DNA of 64,000 nt from Mesorhizobium zhangyense (GCF_011045115.1 NZ_JAAKZG010000002.1:186001-250000); one strand, 5' to 3'; shown: positions 34,857 through 45,691, counted from the stretch's first letter. Numbers and translations: made by a program. Notes: generated by a model from the sequence alone, not told the origin.

Positions 34857-36746
34857 TTATTGAACCGGTGCTGCCGGCCCGGCCAATGCCGGCGGCGTCG
34901 AGCGTATCGGCGAAATGAAGGGCGCGTTCCACGAGCCGCCGACGAAGAACATCGCCTGCGGTGGCGTTGCGCCGTTCTGCGCCGCGGGCTGGTCCGGCGG
35001 CACGATGCCGCCCGAAAGCGCCAGCCCCCGTCCGACATAGGGAACGATGCCGGTCAGCCAGAGCCTGCCCTGCGGGCTCTTTGCTTCCGCCTTGTCGATC
35101 TTGACGACGCCGCGCGAGATGCTTGCCTTGAACTCCGCGCCGTCTATCGGCAACGTGCCTTTCGAGACGTCGCCGAGCGCGAAAAACCCACCCTCGGCGC
35201 TGCGCTTCTGGAATCCTGCCAGATCGAAATCGGAAAGCGCACCAGGACCGAAGGTCGCCGATATCGTGCCTTCGGCATTATCGAGAATGGAACCCCAGGT
35301 CCGTCCAGGCCCCTTCATGATCAGCGAAATGTTGCCGCGTCCGATCGGGAACAGCCGCGGCATGCCGGTTGCCGCACCGAAGGCGCCGCCCTCGATGTCG
35401 GAGGCCAGAAGCCGCATTTCCACCTGCGTTCCTTCCGGCTTCCGGTCGAAGCGTATGCCAGCCTGAAGGTTGCCGTCGAAGGCGGCGGCATCCGAAATGT
35501 CGAAGGCAGCCAGCCCGTTCTTGACCTGCACATTGGCGGCGACCTCCGACAGCGTGACCGAGCCGGCAACCGCGTGCCCGGCCGACAGGCGCAGGTCCAG
35601 GTTCATGCGGTTGGCGAAAGTCGTGTCGATCTCGGAAGGTCCCGTCTGAGCCGCATCGGCCGCACCCGCTACCGGCGCCAGCGGCGTGAAAGCGGCGAGG
35701 AACGAACGCAGGTCCAGCGTCTCGAACGCCAGCGTGCCGGCGATCGAAGGCACCCCGTCGGCGAAGGACGCATTCAGCACGCCCATGCCAGGATTGCCGT
35801 CCAGCCCGATCTCCGCGTTGTCCAGCTTGAGCCGCTGTGCGTCCCCGCTCATGCGCCCTGCTATCGAAAGCGAGCCGATGGCACTGCCCGGCGAGACGTC
35901 GGCCCGCGACCATTCCAGCATGCGCCGCAGCGACGGTGCTGAAAATTTCACCGTGCCATCGACGAAGGGGTTCTCCGTCGTCTTCACGATGCCGTCGAAG
36001 GAGGCCGTGGCCGGCTTTGCGGTGAGAGACGCCGTGACGGGCGCTTCGCCGCCGGCGAAAAGCATCAGGGGCTTGGCCGATGAAGCCTCGATGGCAACGG
36101 ATTCGCCGCGCCAGATGCCGGTAACGCTGAGCGTCGCGGTGCTGTTGAGCGTCGGCCAGCTCACCCGGCCGGCGACACCCGTCAGGATTTCGCGGTCCTT
36201 GCCGTCGGCAAACACAGTCACGCGGCCGTCACTGACCTCGACCATGCCGAACGGATCGGAGGAGACGCGTCCCGGTTCGGCCTGGCCGGCATTTGCCGCC
36301 ACTGCTTCCCGGGTCGCCTTGACCGAACTGGCGATGCGTCCGCCGGCCGGCAGGGCCGGCAGATAATGGCCATCTGCCGTGCGCTCGACGCGCAGTGTCG
36401 GCCGGATCATGCTGGCGGAGGAAAAGACAACATTGCCGCCGAGTGCGGCCAGTGCCGAAAGCTTGATTTCCATGCGCTCGGCTTCGATCACCGGCGGGTG
36501 GTCGGGCTCTCCCCATTGGGTCATCGCCACATTGGTCAGGACGGCGCGAAAGCTCGGCCAGACTTCTATCTCCGGCGTCGAATCGATGGTGACGCGGTAG
36601 CCGCTCCATGAACTCATCTCGTAGGCGATGCGATCGCGCACCAGCCGCGTCGAAGCGATAAGCGGGAGCATGGCGATGATCAGGCCGACGATCAGCGCAG
36701 CCGCGCCAATCACCCAGATGCTGCGCCTGACCAGAGGTGACGGCAT
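34857..36746 (-). CDS. AsmA-family protein
   Basis: 629 residues. The N-terminal membrane anchor (SIWVIGAAALIVGLIIAMLPLIASTRLV) is followed by the AsmA opening VRDRIAYEMSSWSGYRVTIDSTPEIEVWPSFRAVLTNVAMTQWGEPDHPPVIEAERMEIKLS-type region. The large body is rich in beta-strand (FDGTVKFSAPSLRR, LSIAGRMSGDAQRLKLDNAEIGLDG-type), and the C-terminal AsmA module has KIDKAEAKSPQGRLWLTG. Such proteins are thought to span the periplasm and take part in lipid transport and outer-membrane biogenesis. Monocistronic, convergent with potI. Confidence 0.82.
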   Translation of the reverse strand: MPSPLVRRSIWVIGAAALIVGLIIAMLPLIASTRLVRDRIAYEMSSWSGYRVTIDSTPEIEVWPSFRAVLTNVAMTQWGEPDHPPVIEAERMEIKLSALAALGGNVVFSSASMIRPTLRVERTADGHYLPALPAGGRIASSVKATREAVAANAGQAEPGRVSSDPFGMVEVSDGRVTVFADGKDREILTGVAGRVSWPTLNSTATLSVTGIWRGESVAIEASSAKPLMLFAGGEAPVTASLTAKPATASFDGIVKTTENPFVDGTVKFSAPSLRRMLEWSRADVSPGSAIGSLSIAGRMSGDAQRLKLDNAEIGLDGNPGMGVLNASFADGVPSIAGTLAFETLDLRSFLAAFTPLAPVAGAADAAQTGPSEIDTTFANRMNLDLRLSAGHAVAGSVTLSEVAANVQVKNGLAAFDISDAAAFDGNLQAGIRFDRKPEGTQVEMRLLASDIEGGAFGAATGMPRLFPIGRGNISLIMKGPGRTWGSILDNAEGTISATFGPGALSDFDLAGFQKRSAEGGFFALGDVSKGTLPIDGAEFKASISRGVVKIDKAEAKSPQGRLWLTGIVPYVGRGLALSGGIVPPDQPAAQNGATPPQAMFFVGGSWNAPFISPIRSTPPALAGPAAPVQ

Positions 36747-36943
36747 TGTGCCTCATTCATGCTTGTGGTTGATCGGCCGCCGTGCCGATTACCTTGTTGT
36801 CCGGTTTAGCGGACATGCGCGGCATTTCAACCCTTTGTGTCAGAGCTATGGCATTTTGTGAACGATGACGCCGCGACAGGGCCAGACGCCTTGCCTTGTT
36901 GCGCTGCAATATGCATAAGAAACCGCCGCTGGGAGGAAGATGC

Positions 36944-38902
<1,959 letters not shown>

Positions 38903-39233
38903 GGCGTCGGCGGGGTTCCTCGGTCTGAAGGCGATACCAAATTAGAAGTACATCTGTTTCGATTCCGCTTTTGTTTATAGCATCTTACCTGAATCGATTT
39001 GAATACGGATAATTCATTAAAGCATCTTCGGTTGAAAATACGAAGTTGCTTAAGTATTATTATGTCATCGCGAAGGGTGCGACGGCATACCATAAAATTG
39101 TATTTTAATAATAGGCGCTTGCGGTTGCGGCAACGCACGCCCGTCCTTTGTCTCATCGTTGGATTTCGCGAGGGTAGTGGGGGTTATCTCATGCGTCGGC
39201 CCGATATTGGTCGATGTATTCAGGAGGATGGCA
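38903..39233. other. AT-rich intergenic region upstream of the peroxidase gene
   Basis: About 330 bp, clearly more AT-rich than its surroundings between about 38940 and 39115 (for example TTGTATTTTAATAATAGG near 39098). No gene supported. It presumably holds the promoter of the peroxidase gene; base composition unlike its neighbours could also mark an acquired segment. Confidence 0.5.
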
Positions 39234-40823
39234 ATGTCCCTGAAAACAAAGAGCTTGCCCAAGAGCTCCAAGGCAGGCGGACTTCCAACGGAATTGTTGA
39301 ACACGCTCAAGCTGGCCGCCACTGCGGTCAAGACTACCCCCGGCCATGGCGTGGCCGGGCGGCATCCGAACAGGGAAATGCTCGACACGCTTACCGGAAA
39401 CAAGGATCCGGGCATGTTCGGCCGGATGTTTCCCAGGCTGCCGCCATTGCAGGTTTCCGATGCCAAGTTGAAGGCGCTGGCCGAGGCGATGGTGGACGCA
39501 AATCCCGGCGATCCCAATGGAAACAACCCGAATGTGCCGGCCGGCTTCACCTATTTCGGCCAGTTTATCGATCATGACATCACGCTCGACCTCACCTCGC
39601 TCGGCGAGAAGGAGAAGGACCCGCTCGGCATCGAGAATTTCCGTACGCCGAGCCTCGACCTCGACTCCCTCTACGGCCTCGGCCCGGACGGCAGCCCGCA
39701 ACTCTACGCCCGCAATCCCGTCGCTGGCGAAAAGCATGGCCCGAAGTTCCTTATCGGCAAGAACTTCAATTCGGGTGAGGGCGAGTTCCGCAACGACCTG
39801 GCGCGCAGCCCGGAAGGCTTTGCACTGATCGGCGATCACCGCAATGACGAGAACCTGCTCGTTGCCCAGACCCATCTCGCTCTGCTGAAGTTTCACAACA
39901 AGGTTTGCGATACGCTTTCGGCAGCGCCCAATCCGCCGCCGGACGTCTTCCAGGAAGCCCGCAGGCTGGTGACATGGCACTATCAGTGGATTGTGCTGCA
40001 TGATTTTGTCGAGCGCATCACCGAACCCGGCATTGTCGCCAAGATCCTGCACAACGGCCGCAAATTCTACCGCTTCAAGCGCGTGCCCTTCATGCCGGTG
40101 GAATTCTCGGTGGCGGCTTATCGCCTTGGTCACAGCATGGTGCGGCAGCGGTATGCCCACAACAAAGTCTTCACCGCGGCGGATTTCAACCTGTTCTTCG
40201 CCTTCACCGGCTTGTCGGGCGGCATCGTCGGCGATCTCGCCCCGACGCCGCCGACCCCGCCGCCCAACACGGCGTTCCCGCGTCTGCCCAGCAACTGGAT
40301 CATCGACTGGCGCCGGTTCCATGAACTCGGCGACATGGGCGGCGCGCCGGTCAACATGACGGCCTCGCGCAGGATCGATCCTTTCCTCGTGTCCTCGCTC
40401 CACACTCTACCGGGCGGCGGCGGCAATCTCGCCTTCCGCAATTTGAAGCGCGGCGTGATGCTGGGTCTTCCCTCTGGTCAGGATGTCGCGCGGCATATGC
40501 GGATCAGGAACCCGCTGACACCGGCCGAGATCGCGTCGGGAACGGATGGCGCGGTGGCAAAGCAGCAGGGTCTCGATAAGACGACGCCGCTTTGGTACTA
40601 CATCCTGAAGGAAGCCCAGGTGAAGAAGGGCGGACTGGGGCTCGGGCCGGTCGGCGCGACCATCGTCTCGGAGGTTTTCGTCGGGCTCGTGCATGGCGAC
40701 CAGACGTCATACCTCTGGCGCGAAGCCAACTGGAAGCCGACCTTGCCGTCGGCGGTGCCGGGCAAATTCACCTTCGCGGATCTCCTGCGGTTCGTGAACG
40801 ACATCAACCCGATCGGGGATTGA
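39234..40823 (+). CDS. haem peroxidase of the animal (peroxidasin/myeloperoxidase-like) superfamily
   Basis: 529 residues from ATG 39234; AGGAGG ends 6 nt upstream, which rules out ATG 39228 and the upstream TTG. The distal-haem motif FGQFIDHDITLDL places the distal His at 114. The proximal region FSVAAYRLGHSMVRQRY gives His 300, and GDHRNDENLLVAQTHLALLKFHNKV is the conserved substrate-side block. No signal peptide is visible, only a basic N-terminus (SLKTKSLPKSSKAGG), so a non-Sec route or cytoplasmic location is likely. Bacterial members oxidise halides or organic substrates with hydrogen peroxide; this substrate is unknown. It is monocistronic behind an AT-rich region. Confidence 0.85.
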   Translation: MSLKTKSLPKSSKAGGLPTELLNTLKLAATAVKTTPGHGVAGRHPNREMLDTLTGNKDPGMFGRMFPRLPPLQVSDAKLKALAEAMVDANPGDPNGNNPNVPAGFTYFGQFIDHDITLDLTSLGEKEKDPLGIENFRTPSLDLDSLYGLGPDGSPQLYARNPVAGEKHGPKFLIGKNFNSGEGEFRNDLARSPEGFALIGDHRNDENLLVAQTHLALLKFHNKVCDTLSAAPNPPPDVFQEARRLVTWHYQWIVLHDFVERITEPGIVAKILHNGRKFYRFKRVPFMPVEFSVAAYRLGHSMVRQRYAHNKVFTAADFNLFFAFTGLSGGIVGDLAPTPPTPPPNTAFPRLPSNWIIDWRRFHELGDMGGAPVNMTASRRIDPFLVSSLHTLPGGGGNLAFRNLKRGVMLGLPSGQDVARHMRIRNPLTPAEIASGTDGAVAKQQGLDKTTPLWYYILKEAQVKKGGLGLGPVGATIVSEVFVGLVHGDQTSYLWREANWKPTLPSAVPGKFTFADLLRFVNDINPIGD

Positions 40824-40979
40824 ATAGCCCCGCCGCCTGTCGGGCAGAACGCGACGGGCGGCGGTATGGTTAACCAAAGATAACCATGAAATTTACCGAG
40901 ATTTCATGAGTGGTACACTTTCGTAAACTGAATCGCATTCCGGTAAGGACTTGTTAAGGATTGGTCGCGATATTCGTTC

Positions 40980-41094
40980 GTAACTTGAGGGAGAAATCCC
41001 GTTCCTCACCTCCCGAGGAAAGCCAGTTCGCTCAAGTCCCCGTTGTGACAGCAATCAACACTCAGGCGTTCCCTTTGGAACGCCTTTTTCTTTT
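40980..41094 (+). ncRNA. candidate structured trans-acting sRNA
   Basis: No reading frame fits, but the segment folds cleanly. ACTTGA (40983-40988) pairs with TCAAGT (41032-41037) and encloses two hairpins: GGGA-GAAA-TCCC (40989-41000) and TTCCTC-ACCTCCC-GAGGAA (41002-41020). It ends with the terminator GGCGTTCC-CTTT-GGAACGCC and TTTTTCTTTT (41065-41094). The exposed ACCTCCC loop resembles an anti-Shine-Dalgarno sequence, as in alphaproteobacterial alpha-r14/alpha-r15 RNAs. The 5' end is estimated; CTTGTT at 40950 could be part of a promoter. It lies between the peroxidase gene and the convergent iron permease gene. It could also be a long 3' end of the peroxidase mRNA. Confidence 0.6.
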
Positions 41095-41120
41095 CTAGTG
41101 AGGGGAGTTAGCGGCCAGCG

Positions 41121-42836
41121 CTACATCTGCGCTTCGCGGTCGCGGGCGAGCGCACCGGACAGAAGCAGCACCGGCACCAGCGCTGTCAGGATGATGAGGA
41201 TCGCAGCCACCGCGCCATCTTCCGGCACGCCGCGCGAGGCGTTCTCGTAAACATAGGTCGCCAGCGTGTTGAAGCCGAAGGGCCGCAGCAGGATCGTCGC
41301 TGACAGTTCCTTGATCGTGTCGACGAAGACGAGAACGGCGGCGGTAAAGATCGCCGGCTTGAGCAGCGGCAGCAGCACGCGCGCGGCACTGCGTGCCGGC
41401 GTCTGGCCGAGGCTGCGGGCGGCTTCGTCGAGATTGGGCGGCAGCTTTTCCATGCCCGAGCGGATCGCGCTTTCGGCGAGCGCCAGGAAGCGGATGGCGC
41501 AGGCGATCACCACGGCCGCCGCCGAGCCGGTGAGCAGCAGTCCCGTGCTGAAGCCGAGATGCGCGCGGGCAAAACCGTCGATCGTGTTGTCGAAACGGGC
41601 GAGCGCGAACAGCAGCCCGAGCCCGAGAATGCCGCCGGGCAGGGCATAGCCGATCGAGGCAAGACGCACTGCACCGGTGATCGTGTGCGAACGTGCCAGC
41701 CGCACCGCGTTGATGAGAAATAGCGCCAGCACGACGGTGATGAGCGCGGTCACCGCAGCGGTCGCGACGCTGTGCAGAAAGGCTTGTCCAAGGGCGGGCG
41801 AGGAGAACTGCTCCAGCCGCCGCGCTGCATACTGGCCAAAGACGAACATCGGAATGCCGAAGCCGCATAGCACCGGCAGGCAGGTCGCCAGCAGCGCCAT
41901 CACGGCATGCCAGCCGGTGAGCCGCACGCGGGGAGGGCGCGCGCGCATATGCGTGGCCCGGCCGGTGTGGAAGCGCTGCCGCCGCCGCGCCCATTGCTCG
42001 GCGGCGAGCAGCAGGAACACCAGCAGCAGCATCAGCAGCGCGATCTGCGCGCCGCCTTCGAGGCTGCCGCGGTTCAGCCAGGTCGCATAGACCGAGAAAG
42101 TCAGCGTGCGCACGCCGAGATATTCGGCGGCACCGATGTCGTTGATCGTCTCCATCAGCACCAGCGCCACGCCTGCGACGATCGCCGGCCGCGCCACCGG
42201 CAGCAGCACGCGCCAGAACACCTTTGACGGTTTCGCACCCAGCGTGCGCGCGACATCGGCGATGTTGCGACCCTGCATCAGGAAGATGATGCGCGTGGTA
42301 AGGTAGACATAGGGGTAGAGCACCGAAGATAGCACGAAGGCTGCACCGGGTGTCGAGCGGATGTCGGGAAACCAGTAGTCGCGGATGGTCTGGAAGCCGA
42401 AAATGTCCCGCACCAGGCCCTGCACCGGCCCGGTATAGTGAAAAAATTCGCCAAAGGCGTAGGCGGCGAGATAGGGCGGCACCGCCAGCGGCAGCACAAG
42501 CGCCCAGGACAGGGTCTTGCGCAACGGAAACTCGTAGGCCACGACCAGCCACGCGCCAGCGACGCCGGCGATAGAGGTCAGTACCGCCACCAGCGCCATC
42601 AGGTAGAGCGTGGTGATGCTGGAGCCCGGCAGCACATTGGCAATCAGGTGTGGCCAATCTTCGCCCGTTCCGCTCAGCGCGACATAGGCCAGCGACAGGA
42701 TCGGCAGGAGAACGCAGGCAGAAACCGCAAGCGCCAGCAGATGCGCCGGCACATGGCGGTTGCGCTTGACGCGCAGCGGCTGCGGGGGCTTGGCCCCGGC
42801 GGCAGGCGCGTCCTCGATGCGTTGCAGTGCGGTCAA
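41121..42836 (-). CDS. ferric iron ABC transporter permease, fused two-half type (FbpB/SfuB-like)
   Basis: 571 residues with about twelve helices: two permease domains in one chain, each with a coupling loop: IADVARTLGAKPSKVFWRVLLPVARPAI in the first half and LDEAARSLGQTPARSAARVLLPLLKPAI in the second. This is the FbpB/ThiP-like layout of ferric-ion importers. It follows the iron-binding protein gene, separated by a hairpin terminator. No ATP-binding subunit gene follows; downstream is only the convergent candidate sRNA, so the ATPase must be encoded elsewhere or shared. Confidence 0.88.
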   Translation of the reverse strand: MTALQRIEDAPAAGAKPPQPLRVKRNRHVPAHLLALAVSACVLLPILSLAYVALSGTGEDWPHLIANVLPGSSITTLYLMALVAVLTSIAGVAGAWLVVAYEFPLRKTLSWALVLPLAVPPYLAAYAFGEFFHYTGPVQGLVRDIFGFQTIRDYWFPDIRSTPGAAFVLSSVLYPYVYLTTRIIFLMQGRNIADVARTLGAKPSKVFWRVLLPVARPAIVAGVALVLMETINDIGAAEYLGVRTLTFSVYATWLNRGSLEGGAQIALLMLLLVFLLLAAEQWARRRQRFHTGRATHMRARPPRVRLTGWHAVMALLATCLPVLCGFGIPMFVFGQYAARRLEQFSSPALGQAFLHSVATAAVTALITVVLALFLINAVRLARSHTITGAVRLASIGYALPGGILGLGLLFALARFDNTIDGFARAHLGFSTGLLLTGSAAAVVIACAIRFLALAESAIRSGMEKLPPNLDEAARSLGQTPARSAARVLLPLLKPAIFTAAVLVFVDTIKELSATILLRPFGFNTLATYVYENASRGVPEDGAVAAILIILTALVPVLLLSGALARDREAQM

Positions 42837-42850
42837 TTCACGCTCGGTTC

Positions 42851-42887
42851 AAAAACGGAAAAGCCGGGCTACGATTGCCCGGCTTTC
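42851..42887 (-). terminator. hairpin between iron-binding protein and permease genes
   Basis: AAAGCCGGGC (42860-42869) and GCCCGGCTTT (42877-42886) form a 10-bp stem; on the minus strand it is followed by TCCGTTTTT. As between potF and potG, this probably terminates part of the transcripts so that the binding protein is more abundant than the permease. Confidence 0.75.
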
Positions 42888-42905
42888 CCTGATTAGTTCA
42901 TGGCC

Positions 42906-43955
42906 TCAGCTTGCCGGGCCGTCGTCGAGGCCGACGCGGTCGACCATTTCGGAAGCGGCCTTGCGGTTCTTGGCGATCTCGGCCAGCGGCAGCGTGTCAG
43001 CCTTCAGTTCGCCGAACTCCTTGACGACCGGCGAGGGCTCAAGGCCCGGCTCGACCGGATATTCGAAGTTCTTCTCGGCATAGACCTGCTGCGCCTTGTG
43101 GCTCGACAGGAACTGGATGAGCTTGACGCCATTGTCGTGGTTCGGTGCGTATTTGGCGAGTGCCGCGCCCGAAATGTTCACATGGGTCAGGCCGTTTTCG
43201 AAGGTCGGGAAAATGACGTTGATGGCATTGCCCCATTCCTTTTCCTGCGGATCCTTCTCGTTGGTCCGCATCAGGCCGACATAATAGGTGTTGCCGATGG
43301 CGATGTCGCATTCGCCGGCAGCGATCGCCTTGGCCTGCGGACGGTCGCCGCCTTCCGGCTTGCGCGCCAGATTGGCCTTCACGCCCTTCATCCACTCTTC
43401 GGCCTTTTCCGGACCCCAATGGGCAATCGCCGCGCCGAACAGCGCCAGATTGTAGTCATGCTGGCCCGAACGGATGCAGATTTTTCCTTTCCACTTCGGG
43501 TCGGCCAGATCGGCATAGGTGATCGCCGTGTCCTTGACGCGGTCCTTCGAGGCATAGACGACGCGGGCGCGCTTGGTCAGGCCGAACCAGTGGCCTTCCG
43601 GGTCGCGATATTCGGCGGGCAGGTTGGCGTTGATTGTGGCGTCGTCCAGCGCCTGTGTCACGCCCTTTTCCTTGGCCGTGGTGAGGCGGGCGACATCGAC
43701 CGTCATGATGACGTCGGCCGGCGAATTCTGGCCTTCGGCGAGAATGCGTTCTTCCAGGCCCTTGTCGAGGAACAGCACCTCGGTCTTGATCCCGGTCTCG
43801 GCAGTGAAGGCGTCGAGCACCGGCTGGATCAGCTCGGGCTGGCGATAGGTGTAGATGTTGACGGTGCCGTCCGCGAGCGCGGTGCCTGCAAAGAGGGTGG
43901 CGAGGGCAAAAGCAGCGTATCCGGCCATCTTCGACCGGGCGTTTCCAATTGTCAT
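42906..43955 (-). CDS. ferric iron ABC transporter substrate-binding protein (FbpA/FutA-like)
   Basis: 349-residue periplasmic binding protein; the signal peptide ends at about residue 28 (LFAGTALA). Family opening GTVNIYTYRQPELIQPVLDAFTAETGIKTEVLFLDKGLEERI, then DVARLTTAKEKGVTQ and the iron-ligand tyrosines in GNTYYVGLM. AKYAPNHDNGVKLIQFLSS is also typical. It binds Fe(III) and delivers it to the fused permease encoded downstream. A 21-bp palindrome 126 bp upstream (44081-44101) matches an Irr/ICE-type iron box, so iron-dependent control is likely. Confidence 0.9.
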   Translation of the reverse strand: MTIGNARSKMAGYAAFALATLFAGTALADGTVNIYTYRQPELIQPVLDAFTAETGIKTEVLFLDKGLEERILAEGQNSPADVIMTVDVARLTTAKEKGVTQALDDATINANLPAEYRDPEGHWFGLTKRARVVYASKDRVKDTAITYADLADPKWKGKICIRSGQHDYNLALFGAAIAHWGPEKAEEWMKGVKANLARKPEGGDRPQAKAIAAGECDIAIGNTYYVGLMRTNEKDPQEKEWGNAINVIFPTFENGLTHVNISGAALAKYAPNHDNGVKLIQFLSSHKAQQVYAEKNFEYPVEPGLEPSPVVKEFGELKADTLPLAEIAKNRKAASEMVDRVGLDDGPAS

Positions 43956-44080
43956 TGTCTCTCTCCTGACCAGAGGGGTTCAAGGCCCCAGGGGTTTGCT
44001 GGCGACGGCGCCATTGCCGGGCCGATCGTCTACTCGTCTATTTATAAAGAGGGGTCAATACAAAGGCCAATGAATTCAAT

Positions 44081-44101
44081 AGTTTAGAATTATTCTAAAC
44101 T
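44081..44101. promoter_or_regulatory. Irr/ICE-type iron-responsive palindrome
   Basis: A perfect 21-bp palindrome: arm AGTTTAGAAT (44081-44090), central T, arm ATTCTAAACT (44092-44101). The core TTTAGAA-TTA-TTCTAAA matches the iron control element recognised by Irr in Rhizobiales. It lies 126 bp upstream of the iron-binding protein gene and about 107 bp upstream of the divergent acetyltransferase gene. Confidence 0.8.
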
Positions 44102-44207
44102 GGATGGTTTTTAGCAGCTTTCAAGAGTGCGGGAGCGGTAATGGATCGCGAGCGGTCCTGGTTTACGGACGTTGCTTTGTCCGTGCCCCGGACGCTAGAG
44201 AAAGGGC

Positions 44208-44672
44208 ATGAGCCAGAAAAATCCGACCTGCGAACTCCGGCCAGCGACCGAGGCCGATCATGATGCGATTGCCGATATCTGGCACAGCAGCGCGAGCCTG
44301 GAAGGTGTCGGCCCTCCGACCATGCCGACCTTGAAGGAGCTGAGGGAGCGGGTTGATGTGGAGTTTGCCGCAGCCTGGATCGTGACGGTCGCCGTGCGCG
44401 GGGATGAAGTGATTGGCTTTGCCGCGATCAAGCCGCGCGAAGCGGTTCTCGCCGAATTGTTCGTTCGCCCCGGATCGATCGGCGGTGGCGTCGGCCGGGC
44501 GCTTCTCACCCACTGCAAGACGGCAATGCCGGAGGGTTTCACGCTGTACACGCGGCCTGCGAATATGAGAGCGCGCCGTTTTTACGAGAAGGCCGGCCTG
44601 ATTTTTCTCCGCGACGATGTACATCCCCGAACCGGCGACCCGGTAACGCATTACGGCTGGAACGTCCGATGA
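44208..44672 (+). CDS. GNAT-family N-acetyltransferase
   Basis: 154-residue acetyltransferase: ELRPATEADHDAIADIWHSS at the N-terminus, VTVAVRGDEVIGFAAIKPREAVLAELFVRPGSIGGGVGRALLTHCK (acetyl-CoA pyrophosphate loop in the variant G-G-G-V-G-R), and NMRARRFYEKAGLIFLRDD. The substrate is unknown. AAAGGG precedes ATG 44208. It is divergent from the iron-binding protein gene and could share the iron palindrome, but no functional link is known. Confidence 0.82.
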   Translation: MSQKNPTCELRPATEADHDAIADIWHSSASLEGVGPPTMPTLKELRERVDVEFAAAWIVTVAVRGDEVIGFAAIKPREAVLAELFVRPGSIGGGVGRALLTHCKTAMPEGFTLYTRPANMRARRFYEKAGLIFLRDDVHPRTGDPVTHYGWNVR

Positions 44673-44676
44673 GGAT

Positions 44677-45030
44677 CTAGCTGCCCATCTCGGGAACAGC
44701 GTCATTCAGGCGCTGCTCCTTGATGGCGGCAACGAGGTTGACGCCGAGCGCCACGCAGATCAACAGACAGGCGCAGGCAACAACGAGTTTGAACGGCTTC
44801 CTGAAATGCCGCCCGTTCACGAACGCTCCGGCACCGTACAAGACCAGTCCCAGCCCGGCGAAAAAGAACACCAGCCCCGGCCCGTCGCAATCGATCCCGT
44901 CCCCGCCCCATGCCTTGTATTCGTTCGCCGGCATCAATCCCATCAGGGCGACGGGCAGCGCGATTACGAGTGCCGCATAGCCCAGGAAGGCCCAGATGCG
45001 CCGTTGCGGATGATGTTCGATCTCAGTCAT
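44677..45030 (-). CDS. small membrane protein, unknown function
   Basis: 117 residues from ATG 45030 (MTEIEHHPQRRIWAFLG). It has three hydrophobic segments: FLGYAALVIALPVALMGLMPA, GLVFFFAGLGLVLYGAGAFV and LVVACACLLICVALGVNLVAAI, with a short acidic loop (WGGDGIDCDGPG) between the first two. No family recognised. It is convergent with the acetyltransferase gene (4-bp gap). The longer frame up to 45114 adds residues without a ribosome site. Confidence 0.6.
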   Translation of the reverse strand: MTEIEHHPQRRIWAFLGYAALVIALPVALMGLMPANEYKAWGGDGIDCDGPGLVFFFAGLGLVLYGAGAFVNGRHFRKPFKLVVACACLLICVALGVNLVAAIKEQRLNDAVPEMGS

Positions 45031-45201
45031 GGTCGCAATTCTTGAGGGTGTGCAGTGGGTGAAGCCGAGGCAGGCAGTCGGCGACATTTGAGATGCCGAC
45101 GGCCACCATTCCAAGAAAAAATTGAAGACCTGTGTCGGATTGACGAAGCTTCATTCGTCCTAGGAGCATAGATAAGCAATTCAACCACAAGGATAATCGA
45201 T

Positions 45202-45645
45202 ATGCCCAGCACCGTACGCTTGCATCGCGTTTTGGCAACCAGCCCGGAAAAAGTCTATCGCGCGTTTCTTGAGGGAGATGCAGTGGCAAAATGGCTTCCG
45301 CCAAACGGCTTCACCTGCACGGTTCATCATCTGGAAGCAAAGGTCGGCGGCACGCACAGAATGTCGTTCCGCAATTTCACGACGGGCAACAGCCACGCGT
45401 TCGGCGGCGAATATCTCGAACTCGTTCCGGGCGAACGCCTGCGCTATACGGATAAATTCGACGATCCCAACTTGCCCGGCGAGATGGAGGTTACCGTGAC
45501 GTTGAAGAAAGTATCGGTCGGAACCGAGCTTGATATCACGCAGGCCGGCATTCCGGACGTCATCCCGGCCGAAGCCTGTTATCTCGGTTGGCAGGAGTCG
45601 CTTCGAAACCTGGCAAAGCTTGTCGAACCGGAAATCAAAGAATAG
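45202..45645 (+). CDS. SRPBCC (AHSA1/START-like) family protein
   Basis: 147 residues with the AHSA1 pattern: VRLHRVLATSPEKVYRAFLEGDAVAKWLPPNGFTCTV at the start, VGGTHRMSFRNFTTGNSHAFGGEYLELVPGERLRYTDKFDDPNLPGEMEVTVTL in the middle and CYLGWQESLRNLAKLVEPEI at the end. This fold binds a hydrophobic ligand; members are linked to Hsp90 activation or to small-molecule handling, and none can be chosen here. AAGGATAATCGAT precedes the ATG. Monocistronic. Confidence 0.85.
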   Translation: MPSTVRLHRVLATSPEKVYRAFLEGDAVAKWLPPNGFTCTVHHLEAKVGGTHRMSFRNFTTGNSHAFGGEYLELVPGERLRYTDKFDDPNLPGEMEVTVTLKKVSVGTELDITQAGIPDVIPAEACYLGWQESLRNLAKLVEPEIKE

Positions 45646-45691
45646 CGCATGATCCTGAAAGGCCGGAAGCGGAAGCATTCTCTCGCTGAGA

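Noticed and set aside
40870-40884. TTAA-N7-TAAC considered as a CtrA box ahead of the sRNA candidate
   Set aside because: One arm deviates and it lies about 100 bp from the presumed RNA start; too weak to list.
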